Positions 44,951 through 57,126 of a stretch of DNA of 64,000 bases are shown one piece after another (the first letter of the stretch is position 1; the number at the start of each line of letters is the position of its first letter). The notes beneath the pieces were generated by a model, which worked only from the letters and a program-made list of their open reading frames with translations, was not told the origin of the DNA and made no database searches. The position numbers were made by a program, and so were the translations under genes. The DNA is taken from NCBI RefSeq assembly GCF_000471905.2, contig NW_006500178.1, positions 2,870,206-2,934,205 on the forward strand, read 5' to 3'. The DNA comes from Amborella trichopoda. Lineage: Eukaryota > Streptophyta > Magnoliopsida > Amborellales > Amborellaceae.

Positions 44951-45400
44951 ATATTGTGCGAAACTTGAAGACACCGCGTGACTGTTGGATATCCTGTTGC
45001 CTGTCACTTGTAGCAAAAGTTCGGTTGTGACACATGAAATTTTTAGAGATTTAATGCGTACTTGAACAACCTCGTAGAGCACAATTTCTCTCTAAGGACT
45101 TCTTTTCCTCCAGTTTACACACACAATTTACTTGCTTTCCAAAGTACGTTGTGAGAACTTTCTCTCTCTAAAAATAGGCAACTCTAGTGCTGTAGACGTT
45201 GTACTTTTGCATTTGTGTTAGTGACATAATTTCCATAATTTGCTCCCATGTATCCCGTGGACAAATTTGCCTAGTAAAAACTTAAATTCACACTGACACC
45301 TATTAGTATGGGAAAAATATTGTCTTGAGAGAGCGATCATTCGTGCATGGGATCAGAGAATTGAAACCTCTCTTGTTTCATTTATGTTTGACCTGTTTCA
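44951..45400 (+). repeat. 5' LTR of copia 2
   Basis: Shares tattgtgcg(a/g)aac, ctaatgcgtacttgaa, ggcaactct(a/t)gtgct, gacaaatttgcctagta and aatattgtcttgagaga with the 3' LTR in the same order. Confidence 0.8.
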
Positions 45401-45439
45401 CCTTCTATTTTCAAAATTCAAAGCAATAATTCAAGTGAA

Positions 45440-45760
45440 ATATGGAGTTTGTCAGAGATAAAAATCAACCGCTTTGATCGGTTGAACTTTCTGAGCTGGC
45501 AACAAAAGCTCCTATTTTTGTCCACGCTCAAGGTAGCCTATGTCCTTACTGCTCTTATGCTGAAGGACCCAACACACGTGGAAGGAGAGATGGCAGAATA
45601 AGCACAACATAGAAAGGAAAAGTCGAAACATCGCAGAAAGTGGATAAAGGATAACTTCATTTGCAAAGGAACACATCCTCAATGCATCACAAGCCAATAT
45701 GCATGGGCTTTGTATAGAAGTATGAAATGAGTTGAAAATACGCTTATATTCAGTCAGGTA
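45440..45760 (+). pseudogene. copia 2 gag
   Basis: INRFDRLNFLSWQQKLLF (about 45465-45520) is followed by KDPTHVEGEMAE and HRKEKSKHRRKWIKDNFICK, a copia gag (UBN2-like) N-terminus. Interrupted by stops, for example after EGEMAE. Confidence 0.7.
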
Positions 45761-46429
45761 TATGAGTTACAACTTATCTCGTAAGTGAACGTAGAGGCTG
45801 TGGACTGGAGTTGAGTGAGGCTTTCCATGTGGGAGCTATTATTCATAAGTAGCCATCAGGGAGAGAATACCAAAAGAAAATGAAACATAAGATGGCTGGT
45901 ATTGATTTTATTCAACTTCAATGATCCTTTTGTTTTGAGGAAGACAATAGGCTTCAAAAAATGAAGTATGTGGCCATGGAAACTCAGTTGCCAAGAGAAT
46001 TTTTGTCCAAGGCAAACCTTATAGAGCACAAGTCTAAAGATAAGGCTCCAAAACAAAGCCTTTGTTTTCCAGGCAGAAAAAAAGGCATATCTAGAGATAA
46101 AAAAAAAATATGAAAATAAAAGTACTTCTTATATTTGTAGAAACTTAGGTATTGCTGTAAATACCGGAAGAGAGTAGTAACACCCCAAAACCAAGCAAAC
46201 TTAAATGGTAAAGAAGAAAACTTTGTGACTATGATCACTAAGGTTAATTTAATTTGAAATGATTCTAGTTAGTGAGTGGTCACAGGTGCTATTATCCATG
46301 TTTATAGCAGCCGGGATTATTTTAAGGCCTAAACCGGTGAAGGATGGGAGCTCAATTCAACTGGAAACCTAAGCCTTGGTAAGTATACTTGGTAAATACA
46401 CAAACGACCTAAAATTCAATCCAGGTAAG

Positions 46430-47215
46430 ATTCTCCATCTGGAGAATGTGTTTTATGCGCCACATATGAGGAAGAACTTGATGTCAGACTATTTGCTTAA
46501 CAAGCATAATTTCCCAATGATCATATGATCTAATAAGTTCATTTTAACCAAGAGAGGTGTCTTTATTGGCAAATGGCACTCATGTAATGTGGTGATTAAA
46601 CTTTATTTAAATATTAACATATAGGGCCCTCTACTTATCTTGTATGTATCTCCAATTTATTCCATTCTAAATTAGGTCATTTGAATTTTGCTTCAATGAA
46701 AATCATAATCAACGTGAGCTTAACCCCTGAATGTGGTGCTGCATCTAATGGTAGATGTTAAACCTACGTTCAAGCTAAATAACAAAAAGCCATTTCCCCT
46801 CAACGAAAAAGAATACTGAATTTGTTAGGGCTTATACATATTGATATTTGTGACCTAAATAATCTCATTAAAACCAGAGGAAAGAGGTGCCTCATCACAT
46901 TCATTGATGATTTCTCTTGGTATGCATATGTATATCTTTTAAGGAACAAAGATGAGACATTTGAGAAATTCAAAGTATATAAAACCAAAGTTGAAAATCA
47001 ACTTGAGAGAAAAATTAAGATTTTAAATAGTAAGCAGGGTGGGGAGTACGTATCAAATGAGTTCTCAAACTTTTGTGAAATTAATGAGATTGATCACCAA
47101 ATCACTGCCCCATACACCCCTCAATAAAATGGCTTGTCCGAGAAAAAGAACTGGACTTTGGAAGAGATGGTCAATGCTATGATCATTAATTCTGGATTCC
47201 CTTTGTCTTTGTAGG
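46430..47215 (+). pseudogene. copia 2 gag-pre-integrase and integrase
   Basis: VFYAPHMRKNLMS (about 46448-46485) is followed by the integrase core in one open stretch, 46822-47127: FIDDFSWYAYVYLLRNKDE, a GGEYVSNEF block and TAPYTPQ, then a stop where an AAAATGG-coded NG would continue. The expected zinc-binding HH-CC domain is poorly preserved. Dead. Confidence 0.85.
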
Positions 47216-47774
47216 TCAGGGTTTTACTTTTTACATGCTTCATATTAAATTGAATCCCATATAAGAAAGTAGAGAAGGCATCCTATGAGCTTTAGTTCAA
47301 TAAGAAACCAAATTTGGTTTTCTCAAAGTTTAAGGTTATTTTGCATATGCAACATTGCCAGATGTAAAAAGAAATAAATTTGGGACCTCAATCATCTATA
47401 TGTGATTTTGTAATGTATGCTCTAACTATAATTGGATCTAGATATACATAATTCTTTGAGAATTTAACTTATAAAAGTGAACCAGAATCTGCTAATCCTT
47501 TTTCAAGAAAAGGTGAACAAGAAACCTGTAAAGAACCTGTTGAAGAGGTTATAGAACTAAAGATAAATAAGAGAGCGAGAAAGATCCATCATACAATTTC
47601 GAGCCTGATTTTTATATCCACTTGATGGAGGCTAATAAAAAGAAAGTGTTGAGTGAAATACTCATAGCTTTAAATGTGGAGGAACAACCTTCCTCAGTAA
47701 GTGAGTCGTTAGAATCTCATGATGTTGTCTTTTGGAGAGTGGCAATTAATAGCGAGATAGATTTAATTGTTGTT

Positions 47775-48450
47775 AATAATATGTAGAAGTTAGCAAACAT
47801 GCCACCTAGTTCTAAACCTATTGGATGTAAATGGATTTCTAAAAGGAAAATGAATTTTTATGGGTCTATTAATAGGTGTAATGCTAGGTTAGTTGCCAAG
47901 GGTTTTAAACAAGCAAAAAGGTACCGACTATTTTGACACTTGCTCTCTTATAGCAATGATATCTATTTTATGCATGCTACTTGCTCTTTCTTCTGTTAAA
48001 CATCTAATTATTCACTAAATGGATATAAAAATTGCATTATTACATGGTAAGTTTGGCGAAAAAATATATATGGAACAACTAAAAGAGTTTGGTATGTTGG
48101 GCCTCGATGACAACATGTGTAAATTTGTTAAGTATTTGCATGGGCTGAAATAGGCTCTAAAACAATGACATTAGAATTTCGATAATGTAAGTTTAAGATA
48201 AGTGAAAAAAGTGTGTGTATAGTAGTAAAGGAGAAAATTCAATGAATAGTGATATGTTAATATTTGGCCCTAACTAGGAAATAGTGGAGGAAAGCAAAAG
48301 GTTCCTCGAATTAGCATTTATATGAAAGATCTAGGAGTGGCAGATACGATACTTGGCATCAAGATAGTGAGAAAGTATGAATACTTCAGTTTTAACCCAA
48401 TCTTACTTTATAGAAAATATGCTCAATAAATTTGAGCACAGTGATTGTAA
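47775..48450 (+). pseudogene. copia 2 reverse transcriptase
   Basis: SSKPIGCKWISKRKMN (about 47810-47860) and ARLVAKGFKQ (about 47884-47912) open the RT. A broken MDIKIALLHGKF-type block lies near 48020, and NTSVLTQSYFIENMLNKFEH near 48377-48440. The YVDD block is lost. Confidence 0.75.
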
Positions 48451-48699
48451 GCCAGAACTCACACCAATGACTCCTCATATAAATTTAATGACAAATGAAG
48501 GTAGATACATTTCTCAAATTGATCATGCAACGTGCAATGAGTTGTACAAGGTAAGATATTGCATATGCAAAGGATAAACTTAGTAGATATAATGGTTGAC
48601 CGGTAGATAGCATTATGATACAATCTCTCGAGTTTTGAGATATCTCAGAGGACGTACAATTTTGGCATACATTATATTGGTTATCCCACAATATTGAAA

Positions 48700-49150
48700 A
48701 GATATAGTGATGTGGATTGGAGCAAAGAACTCAAAGACTCATTATCACCATCTGGAATAGTATTCACCTTGGGTGATAGTGTAGTATCATAGGGCTCAAA
48801 GCAGTAAACATGCATTTCTCAAACCACTATAAAGTGGGAGTTTATTGCATTGGACTCTACTTGTAAAGAAGTAGAATGGTTAAGGAATTACTTCATGGAA
48901 TTTTATATTGGCCTAAATTGATACCAGCGATCACAATTAATTGTAATAACTATACAAAAATTGCTCGAGCAAATAATGATGTATATTACGAATAAATCAA
49001 AATATATTGCACGCATATATGGATTTATCCAAATATTGATTACAAGTGGAGAGGTAAGTCCAGAATTTGTGAGATCAAATGAGAAATTGGCGGATCCTTT
49101 AACAACATGCCTTGCAAGGAAGACATCAACCACATGTCGAGTAGAATAGG
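48700..49150 (+). pseudogene. copia 2 RNase H
   Basis: SDVDWSKELKDS and LSPSGIVFTLGD (about 48705-48780), then EFIALDSTCKEVEWLRNYF (about 48840-48895) and RSNEKLADPLTTCLARK (about 49072-49125), in order with stops between. Confidence 0.8.
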
Positions 49151-49171
49151 GCTAAAGTCCATAAAGTAACC

Positions 49172-49652
49172 ATGTATTGTGCGGAACCTGGACAGACACA
49201 TTGTGATTATTGGCTATCTTATTGCATGTCAGTTGGAGTAGATGTACCATTTTGAAAGTCGAGATTTCGAGAGAATCAACTCTTTACCTAATGCGTACTT
49301 GAATAGTCACGTAGTTGAAAAGGCACTTTTTTTTCTCTATAAAGAGGGACTTGTTTTCCTCTAGTTTACATACGAAATATATTGACTTTTCAAAGTGTTG
49401 TTTGAAAAAAAAATTTATCTAGAAAGAGGCAACTCTTGTGCTCTAGATATTGCAATTGTGTATTTGTATTGGTGATATAGCTTTCACAGTCATTTGCTCG
49501 CATGTATCCTTGAGACAAATTTGCCTAGTAGAAACTTAGATGCAGACTGATATTAGGTCGAATATTGTCTTGAGAGAACAATCAATCGTGCCTGGGATCA
49601 AAGGGATTGAAACTTCTCTTGTTTTATTCATCATTTATTTTGCCCTGTTACA
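49172..49652 (+). repeat. 3' LTR of copia 2
   Basis: Begins tgtattgtgcggaac after an A-rich tract and ends near ccctgttaca. Confidence 0.75.
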
Positions 49653-49789
49653 CCCTCCCTTTTCAACATGATCCTCTTTCTCTCTTGAGCAATGTTTCCT
49701 TTCATTCTCCATGGTAGCTCAAGTTTGAGTTTCCATGGATTTTCCTGGTTGGTAGGTTCCATTTGATTGAAAGATGTTTTTATAAGATC

Positions 49790-49880
49790 ATCTGTATATG
49801 TATGTGGGTGTGTGTGTGTGAGAGAGAGAGAGAGAGAAGAGGGGCATGTTCCAATAAGATTTAGAGTGAGAGAGAGAGAA
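49790..49880. repeat. (TG)n/(GA)n simple repeats
   Basis: tgtgggtgtgtgtgtgtgag then two GA tracts separated by a short gaggggcatgttccaataag spacer. Confidence 0.85.
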
Positions 49881-50260
49881 GAGGGGGCTATTCTTCTAAG
49901 ATCAAGATATAGAAAGAACCTTTTGGTACGAGATAGCAACTTCTTAAGACATGCCCAACTCCTCTCTGTTGCACCACATGACAGAGCCTTGATAGAGAGA
50001 ATGTCCTCATGCCTTCTAGCAGTGGGCACTACTTGGGCAAGTCCACTTGGACTCACTTGAGTAATACGACTCATGCCAAGGCCGAGTAACTGGCCTGAGC
50101 TGAGTCCCAAAACCCTGCAAATAACAAACCATTTTGTTCTTGTAAAGAATATTAAGATGATAGTAGGACTTATATTCATTCCCATTTTCATGAAATACCC
50201 TTACGAACCTTCCCAAGCAACAATGGCCAAATAGACAAATTGCAAATCCCCTTGTTAAAA

Positions 50261-50706
50261 TGTTAATTTGTCCTCAACCCACCTCAACTCTCCACTGTAG
50301 GACCTTCGGTTGAGATGGTAGAAGGACAGTGCAACTTGACGTTCTTTGGTGATGAAGAAATAAAGGTGGTGAAAATCCATCTAATTGGGACGGTGAGAAT
50401 ATTTAGGAACATTTTAACTGACTAAATATGGCAGTTCAATTGCCTATAAATAGGCATCGTATGCATGAGTAAAAAACGCTTTGTAATAAGAGGAGAGTGA
50501 GTTGTGTAAAAAGAGGTTTAGGAAACCTCAAATAATAAGTATGGTACTTAAGACCACATTATTTTTCTGTATTTTTTTCATACTTGATACTTTAAATAAA
50601 ATAGTAAAATATCATTGAATTGATATTGCTTCCTCTTCACCCCTACTATTATTCTTTGCTATTTTTCAATCAAATTATTAATCAACGCTTCCTCAAATTT
50701 CCAACA
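50261..50706 (+). repeat. 5' LTR of copia 3
   Basis: Starts tgttaatttgtcctcaaccc, ends atttccaaca. Contains tataaataggcat (about 50450), a probable TATA box, and aataaaatagtaaaatat downstream. The 3' LTR shares these. Confidence 0.88.
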
Positions 50707-51079
50707 TTTGGTGTTAGAGCCTGATTCGTGCTTCCTAAACAACCCTTTAACCTATGGCGTCAACCTCGGGTATGAATTATACCTAAAATCTAATACTCAT
50801 CTTAGATAGAGAAGATTACGACTCAATCGAGTCTCCAAATGAAGACTCTCTTTATCTCACAAGATCTATGTGATATTGTTGAAGAAGGTTATGTAGTACC
50901 AGAAGATGCAGTAACACTTGATTCGTAGTCCCAGACAAAGCAAAATGAGTACAAGAAAATAAAAAGAGAGATGCAAAAGCCCTTCTCTTCATCCAGAAAC
51001 TTGTAAGTAAATCTATCTTTCCTAGAATAAAAATTGCTTCAAAATCAAAAGAAGCTTAGGGTATTTTAAAAAGTGAATT

Positions 51080-51690
51080 TCAAGGATCTGAAAAAGTGAT
51101 TTCTATCAAACTCCAAAGTTTATGGAGAGAATTTGAAAATTTGATGATGAAAGATAGTGAAGTTGTTCAGAACTTTTTTACTAAAGTTGTTGGAATAATA
51201 AATCAGATTAGATGTTATGGAGATGATATTCCTGATAAAAACATTATTCAAAAAATTTTGAGAAGCTTGCCTATAAAGTTTGATCATGTTGTAGCTGTTA
51301 TAAAAGAGTCAAAAGATTTATCTAAATTATCATTACAAGAATTAAGTGGGTACCTTGAAGCACACGAGCAAAGAATGAACAGATTTTCAAACCAGAATAT
51401 AGAACAAGCTTTTCAGTAAAAAAATGACAGTTTCAGAAAAGAAAAATATTGAAAAAAATAAAGAAACGGGGGTATTCCAAAATTATCAAAGAGGTTGTGG
51501 ACGGCAAAATTTTTCTAAAGGCCAAGGACGAGGAAGAAATAATTTCAACAGTTACAGAAATCCAGATCAAAAGGAAAATCTGAATCTTACTGTATTATTT
51601 GAAAACAATCAGGGCATGAATCAAGAGATTGCCGACATAGATATCAAAAATGTTGAAACCCCAATCCTTATCAAATAGATTGTTGATTTC
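51080..51690 (+). pseudogene. copia 3 gag with decayed zinc knuckle
   Basis: An open stretch at 51096-51419 (WREFENLMMKDSE, IRCYGDDIPDK, SLPIKFDHVVAVI, LSGYLEAHEQR) is a copia UBN2-type gag. After a stop comes a Gly/Arg/Gln/Asn-rich linker. In a shifted frame a remnant knuckle GHESRDCRHRYQK (about 51612-51655) lacks its first Cys pair because of a stop. Confidence 0.85.
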
Positions 51691-51769
51691 AACAGAAAAA
51701 TGAAATACAGAAAAATGAAGTACATTTTTCCAAAAAAAGTAATAATGCAAGACATATGCTTTATTCTTG

Positions 51770-51850
51770 CATGAATGTTCAACATAATTCACATGATCTT
51801 TGGTATCTGAATAGTAGTTATAACAATAATATGATAGGAACCGTAGCGAT
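51770..51850 (+). pseudogene. copia 3 protease fragment, catalytic motif lost
   Basis: LWYLNSSYNNNMIG (about 51802-51840) corresponds to the family's WYLDSG-C-NHMTG. The catalytic Asp-Ser-Gly reads Asn-Ser-Ser, so it is inactive. Confidence 0.7.
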
Positions 51851-52194
51851 CTTGTTTTGAGATAGATGAAAAAGTCACTTCTCAAGTCAAGCTCGGTGAT
51901 GCAAAGCTCCAAAATGTTGAAGGAAAATGAGTTATTACAGTAAAACTAAAAGGAGGTAATCTTAAATTCATTGTTGATGTTCTTTATGTTCCTAGCTTGA
52001 CATAAAATCTTTGAAGTATTGGTCCATTGATGAAAAAAGAGTATTCAGTCAATTTCAACAGAGATAAATATCTGATTTTTTTATAAGAAAAATAAACAGA
52101 ATATAGCTAAGGTGAAAATGACCCCAAATAAGGTTTTTCCTATGGTCATGCCATTATGTGAAAATTATGCTTTAAGTTTTAAAAATCTTGATAA

Positions 52195-53052
52195 ATGTTA
52201 TTCGTGGCATTTAAGATTTGGGCATTTAAATTTTCAAAATTTAAAATTGCTGAATTAGAAAGGCATGGTAATTTGACCACTATCAATAAACGAAGAAAGA
52301 AAAATATATGCATGGAGTATTTATAAAAAATTAAATAGATTGTCATTTTCAGAGTCATCTTGGAGAGCAAGAGTTCCATTGGAACTAGTCCATGCAGACA
52401 TATGTAGACCGACTAAAACAGAAACTTCTAACAAGAGAAGATATTTTGTTTTTTTTTAATTGTTGATGAGTACATCAGAATGATGTGGGTGTATTTCTTG
52501 TCTCAAAAATCAGATGCATTTTTAGTTTTTTCTCAATTCAAAGCTGATGCAGAAAAGCAAAGTGGTTTTCCATTAAAAGCCTTGAGAACAAACCGAGGAG
52601 GAGAATTCATATCAAAAGAATTTTGGAATATTTGCAAAATTAATGGAATCAGAAGAGATACTCCACAACAAAATGGATTAGCAGAGAGAAAAAACCGAAC
52701 AATAGTTGAAATGGCTGGGAGTATGTAGAAAGGTAATAATCTTCCTAATAAATTTTGGGCTGAAGCTGTTTATATTATGAACAAGTCTCCTACAAAACCC
52801 CTCCAAAATCAAACACCTTTTGAGGCATGGTATAAGAGAAAACCAAAAGTAAATTATTTCAGAGTTTTTGGATGTATTGCTTATGGGAAAAGTACTTCTC
52901 AAAATAGAGAAAAATTTGATGAAAAAGGGGAAAAATATATCTTTATTGAATACAATGAAGTTTCAAAAGCTTATCGTCTTTACAATCCAAAAACAAATAA
53001 ATTAGTAATTTTCAGAGATGTTTTCTTTGATGAGAAAAGTGAAAGGATCTGA
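52195..53052 (+). pseudogene. copia 3 integrase
   Basis: WHLRFGHLNFQNLKLL (52205-52250) is the pre-integrase block. LELVHADICRPTKTE (52381) and a frame from 52480 with SQKSDAFLVFSQFKADAEK follow, then the RTNRGGEFISKEF core and RRDTPQQNGLAERKNRTI. 52777-53052 carries KPKVNYFRVFGCIAYG and the end KLVIFRDVFFDE. Single stops near 52465 and 52727 break it; otherwise well preserved. Confidence 0.9.
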
Positions 53053-53309
53053 AATGAAAATTCTGGCCAAAATACAAAAATTTAAAGAATGATGATTCAA
53101 ATACGAGTTCAAATCCAGACCCTTTAAGTCCAAGACAAGAAAGTTCAAACTCAAGTTCTTCGGATTCAGAGACACCTCCCAAGAAAGTACGATCTTTTTC
53201 ATAAATATATGACTCGTGTGATGTTGCATTCTTTTCTAGTGAACCACAAAATTTTGAAGAAGCAACTAAAGAGAAAACTTAAGTAAATGCCATGAATGAA
53301 GAAGTTATC

Positions 53310-53870
53310 TTATAAAGAAAATAATAGATGGGAATTAGTATATCACCCAAAAGGAAAGGAAGTAATTGGTTTGAAATGGATTTATAAAACCAAATAAAAT
53401 AAAAATGAGTCTATTAAAAAACATAAAGCTCGACTGGTGGCAAAAGGTTATTCACAACAACCTGGAATAGATTTCAATGAAACTTTTGCCCCGGTCTCCA
53501 GAAAGGAAATCATTTGAACTGTTTTGGCCATAACCATCCAATTAAAAATCCAAGTTTTTTAGTTGGATGTAAAATCTACTTTTCTTAATGGGAACCTTGA
53601 AAAAGAAGTATATATTGAACAACCACTGAGTTTTGTTAAAAAAAAAGATAAAGAAAACATTTATAAATTGAAAAATGCATTATATGGGCTAAAACAAGCT
53701 TCAAGAGTTGGAAAAATCAAAATTGATAAATACTTTCGGAAAAATGGATTTGACAGGAGCCCAAGTGAACTTTCACTTTATGTGAAAAAGGGAAGTGGAC
53801 TTCCTAATTGTATGCCTTTATGTGGATGATTTGATATATACTAATACAAAAAAAAAAAAAAAGTGGAAGA
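53310..53870 (+). pseudogene. copia 3 reverse transcriptase
   Basis: [18 protein letters not shown] and [12 protein letters not shown] (53420-53515), LDVKSTFLNGNLEKEVYIEQ (53561-53620), NALYGLKQASR (53670-53710), then a broken YVDD region (LYVDDLIYT in a shifted frame, about 53818-53845). Stops after KEII and before LDVK show loss of function. Confidence 0.85.
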
Positions 53871-54128
53871 GTTTAAGAAAGTCATGATGAAATAATATGA
53901 AATGGCTTATTTGATAATCATGAAATAATTTATTGGAATCCATGTAAAACAGTTAGTTGGAGAAATATTTATCTCTCAAGAAAAATATGTTTAAGATCTC
54001 TTGAAAAAATTCAGAATGCCAGTGAGTACTCTAATGGCAACGAATGAAAAATTGTCAAAATATGATGGTGTAGAAAAAGTTGATGCATCGATTTATAGAA
54101 GCTTCGTTGGATCTTTAATTTATCAAAC

Positions 54129-56042
54129 CAGGGTTTTAAAAATCGGCAAGTTGCATCGGACTCGAGAATCGGTCACCCCGTGTCGATTCTTGTGTAAAAC
54201 TGAGAATCGCTAGGTTCTAGAAGAGAATCGGCTTGAATAGTAAATCGTTCATATGACATCATAAATCACGATTTATGACATCATAGGTCGGCGAGTCACT
54301 GAGTAAGGATATTTTGGTAAGTTAGTTTAAAAAGTAGCACTGCAGGTGTACCCCTTCTCTCGATCACGTAGACGGTAAAGCTATTGAAGAGGTACTTATC
54401 GTTCTTAAAGTTTGTTTGATTCTTCGATGCAGGATTTGAGCCGAGTGATATATAGTTGAAACGTTGTTCAATATAAATAATTATTATACAAAGGTATTCA
54501 ATACAGTGCGATGGGATGTCGTGGTTATGAACTACATTTTTTCTTGGGACATCTCAAGTTTGAATCGAGCTTGGGTACCCTATTATGCGATTTTATTTTT
54601 GTCTTAAAAAAAAAAAAAAAAAAAAAAAGAACAAATAAAAAGCAGAAAATAATATTATCAAAAAAATAAATATTTTTGTCTTCAAAGAAAAAAAAAAGAG
54701 GAAAATGATATCATCAAAAAACTAAAAAGAAAAAATATGTTTTACTTTTGTCTTCAAAAAATATAAAAATAAGAAAATAATGTCATAAAAAAACTAAATG
54801 AAAAAAAATTAAAGGTAATACAACAAACATTTGTTGGCAAAAAACAAAAAGATAATGCATCATATTTTTTTTCTTGTAAAAAAAAGAGGTAGCAAAACAA
54901 GTATTTATTGTCAAAAAATAAAATAAAATGTATAAAAAATAAAAGGTATTTTGGCAGCATCATTTTCTTATTTTCTTGTAAAAAAAATAAAAAGTATTAC
55001 AACAAGCAAAAAAAAAGTAATACAACATCTTCTTTTTTTCCTTGCCAAAAAAGAAGAAGAAGGTAATACAACAAGTATCATATGTTTTCATCAAGAGAAA
55101 AAAGGTATTGCAACAAGTATTTCTCGTCAAAAAAATAAAAATTATTTCTTAATACAAGTATTTTTTAATACAAACTTGAAATAATTGATCTAATTATAAA
55201 CTTTATTTTTATAATATGGTAATCTTTAACATATATTTAGGAATATTCATTTTAAGATAAGGTTGATACAATGAGACCATTTGAAATATCTCTCTGTCGC
55301 TACTAACAATCTTTTCCACTAAATTTATTCTAGAAATCTAAAAAATTTAATTTTTAAAAAATTAAAGTGTTATTTTAAAAATTAATACGTATTCTAATAA
55401 TTTCTATATTGATAACTAAATATTTTATTTTTTTATTAATTTATTTGCATTATAAATCATGTAATGTACTATTTTTCTTACAACTAATACATTTTAAATT
55501 AAATGATATTATAAATAATTATAAAATATAAACCAACAATTTCAATTTCAGTATATAATATTGTAGTTAGTGAGGTTGCAATAATTTTAGATTATAGTTA
55601 GTTGGGTTGTAATAATTTGGGTTTTTTTTTTAACAGATTAGGGTTTTCCGCCAATTTGATATTTTAGTGGTTATTTTTTCATCGATTTAATCCATTATTT
55701 ATTGTAGTCTATGTATGATTATATACTTTATCCATGATAATTCTATGGTTTTTTTTTTTTTATGTAATGCAAATTTAATGGTTAACATAAATTCAAACAG
55801 GGAAAGAACATATCAATATTCGCAAATTGATAAAAAAATGAAAGTTAATAATGTAATACCCGTATTTTTTTTGGATTCATAAAAAACAATATTTATAATG
55901 AATTTTAATAATTCTTATGGGTTTTTTTTAAGGATTAATCGAACCGATTTAACTGATTCTTGATCCGGATTGCCGATTCACCAATCCAGATGGGTTTTTG
56001 GGATGCCCGATCCGGGGCACCAATCCGTTTTTTAAACCACTG
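54129..56042. mobile_element. hAT-like non-autonomous element, copy B, nested in copia 3
   Basis: 1914-bp element with ends CAGGGTTTTAAA and inverted CAGTGGTTTAAA. 8-bp TSD tatcaaac (54121-54128) / tatccaac (56043-56050). It splits the copia RNase H between SLIYQT and NTRPDIVHAVSIYSK. The right half (about 55300-56042) matches copy A (18040-18814) in order. Its left half has long A-rich tracts (54605-55140) absent from A. Confidence 0.9.
54510..54580 (+). other. tRNA-like pol III promoter segment inside hAT-like copy B
   Basis: A box-A-like gatgtcgtggtta (54515-54527) and box-B-like agtttgaatcgag (54557-54569) occupy the position equivalent to 17757-17833 in copy A. No cloverleaf. Confidence 0.4.
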
Positions 56043-56645
56043 TATCCAACTAACACAAGGCCAGATATTGTGCATGCAGTCAGTATTTATTCCAAGTTAG
56101 TAAACTGTATTTTGTATAGCATAGAGGACTTCGAGATACATTCAGGGAACAAAGAAACACAGTATCAAATATATTTATGAAAATAATACTAATCTTATTG
56201 GATTTTCTGATAGTGAGTGGACAGGTTCTATTGATGATAAAAAAAAACACTTTCAGCAATATATTATGCATAGGTACAAAAGTGATATCGTGGTCATCAA
56301 AGAAACAAAATACTGTAGCTCTATCATTTGCAGAAGCTGAATACATCTCAACAATAAGTGCAGCATGTGAAGTTGTTTGGCTCATAAGAATTTTATTAGA
56401 CTTATAGCAAAAGCATAATACCCCCACAACAATTTTTGTGACAACATATCAGCCATTGCAATGGCCAAAAATCCAGTATTTCAAAGTCGATCAAAACATA
56501 TTGAAACACGACATCATTTCATTTGGGAGCTAACAAAAAAACGAGAAATAGAACCAAAATTCATCAATACAAATGACCATCTCATAGACATCTTTACATA
56601 GACAATTTCAATAGACAAATTTATCCAATTTAGAGATATTATGAG
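56043..56645 (+). pseudogene. copia 3 RNase H, right part
   Basis: NTRPDIVHAVSIYSK (56055-56095), then a shifted FSDSEWTGSIDDKK (about 56202-56240), VISWSSKKQNTVALSFAEAEYI (56282-56345) and SKHIETRHHFIWEL (56491-56530), the usual order of copia RNase H and its C-terminal tail. Frameshifts between blocks. Confidence 0.85.
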
Positions 56646-56673
56646 AGTGACAAATTAAAATGAGATCTTAAAA

Positions 56674-57126
56674 TGTTAATTTGTCATCATCCAACTTCAA
56701 CTCTCCATTGTAGAACCTTCGGTTGAGGCGATAGAAAGACGGTGCAACCTGGCGTTTCTTGATAATGACGAAATAAAGAAGGTCAAAATCAAAGTTATAT
56801 AGAACCATCTAATTGTAACGGGGAAAATATTAAGGAATGCTTTAACCGACTAAACATGACGGTTCAATTACCTATAAATAGGCATGGTATGCATAAGTAA
56901 AAAAGTATTATAATAAGAGGAGAGTGAGTGGTGTAAAAAGAGGTTACCTCCAATAAGAAGTGTGGCCCTTAAGACCACACTATTTTTCTATATTCTCGTC
57001 CATACTTGATATTCTAAATAAAATAGTAAAATATCTTTGAATTGGTATTGCTTCCTTTTCACCCCTACTATTATTCTTTACTATTTTCAAATCAAATTAT
57101 TATATGATCCTTAAGCAAATTTCCAA
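56674..57126 (+). repeat. 3' LTR of copia 3
   Basis: tgttaatttgtcatcatccaac through tataaataggcatggtatg to atttccaac. Aligns end to end with 50261-50706. Confidence 0.88.

Larger units (their letters stand above)
44951..49652 (+). mobile_element. Ty1/copia retrotransposon with both LTRs (copia 2)
   Basis: Diverged LTRs at about 44951-45400 and 49172-49652 bracket gag, integrase, reverse transcriptase and RNase H pieces in copia order on the plus strand. Stops and frameshifts in every domain. LTRs differ by roughly a quarter of positions by eye, so the insertion is old. No clean 5-bp TSD found. Confidence 0.85.
50261..57126 (+). mobile_element. Ty1/copia retrotransposon with both LTRs (copia 3), split by a hAT-like element
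   Basis: 446-bp 5' LTR (50261-50706, TGTTAA...CAACA) and similar 3' LTR (56674-57126). A primer-binding-like ttggtgttagagcc directly follows the 5' LTR (compare tggtatcagagc, initiator-Met tRNA type). gag, protease, integrase, RT and RNase H follow in order, each damaged. A hAT-like element (54129-56042) sits between RT and the end of RNase H. LTRs are about 85% alike by eye. Confidence 0.9.
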
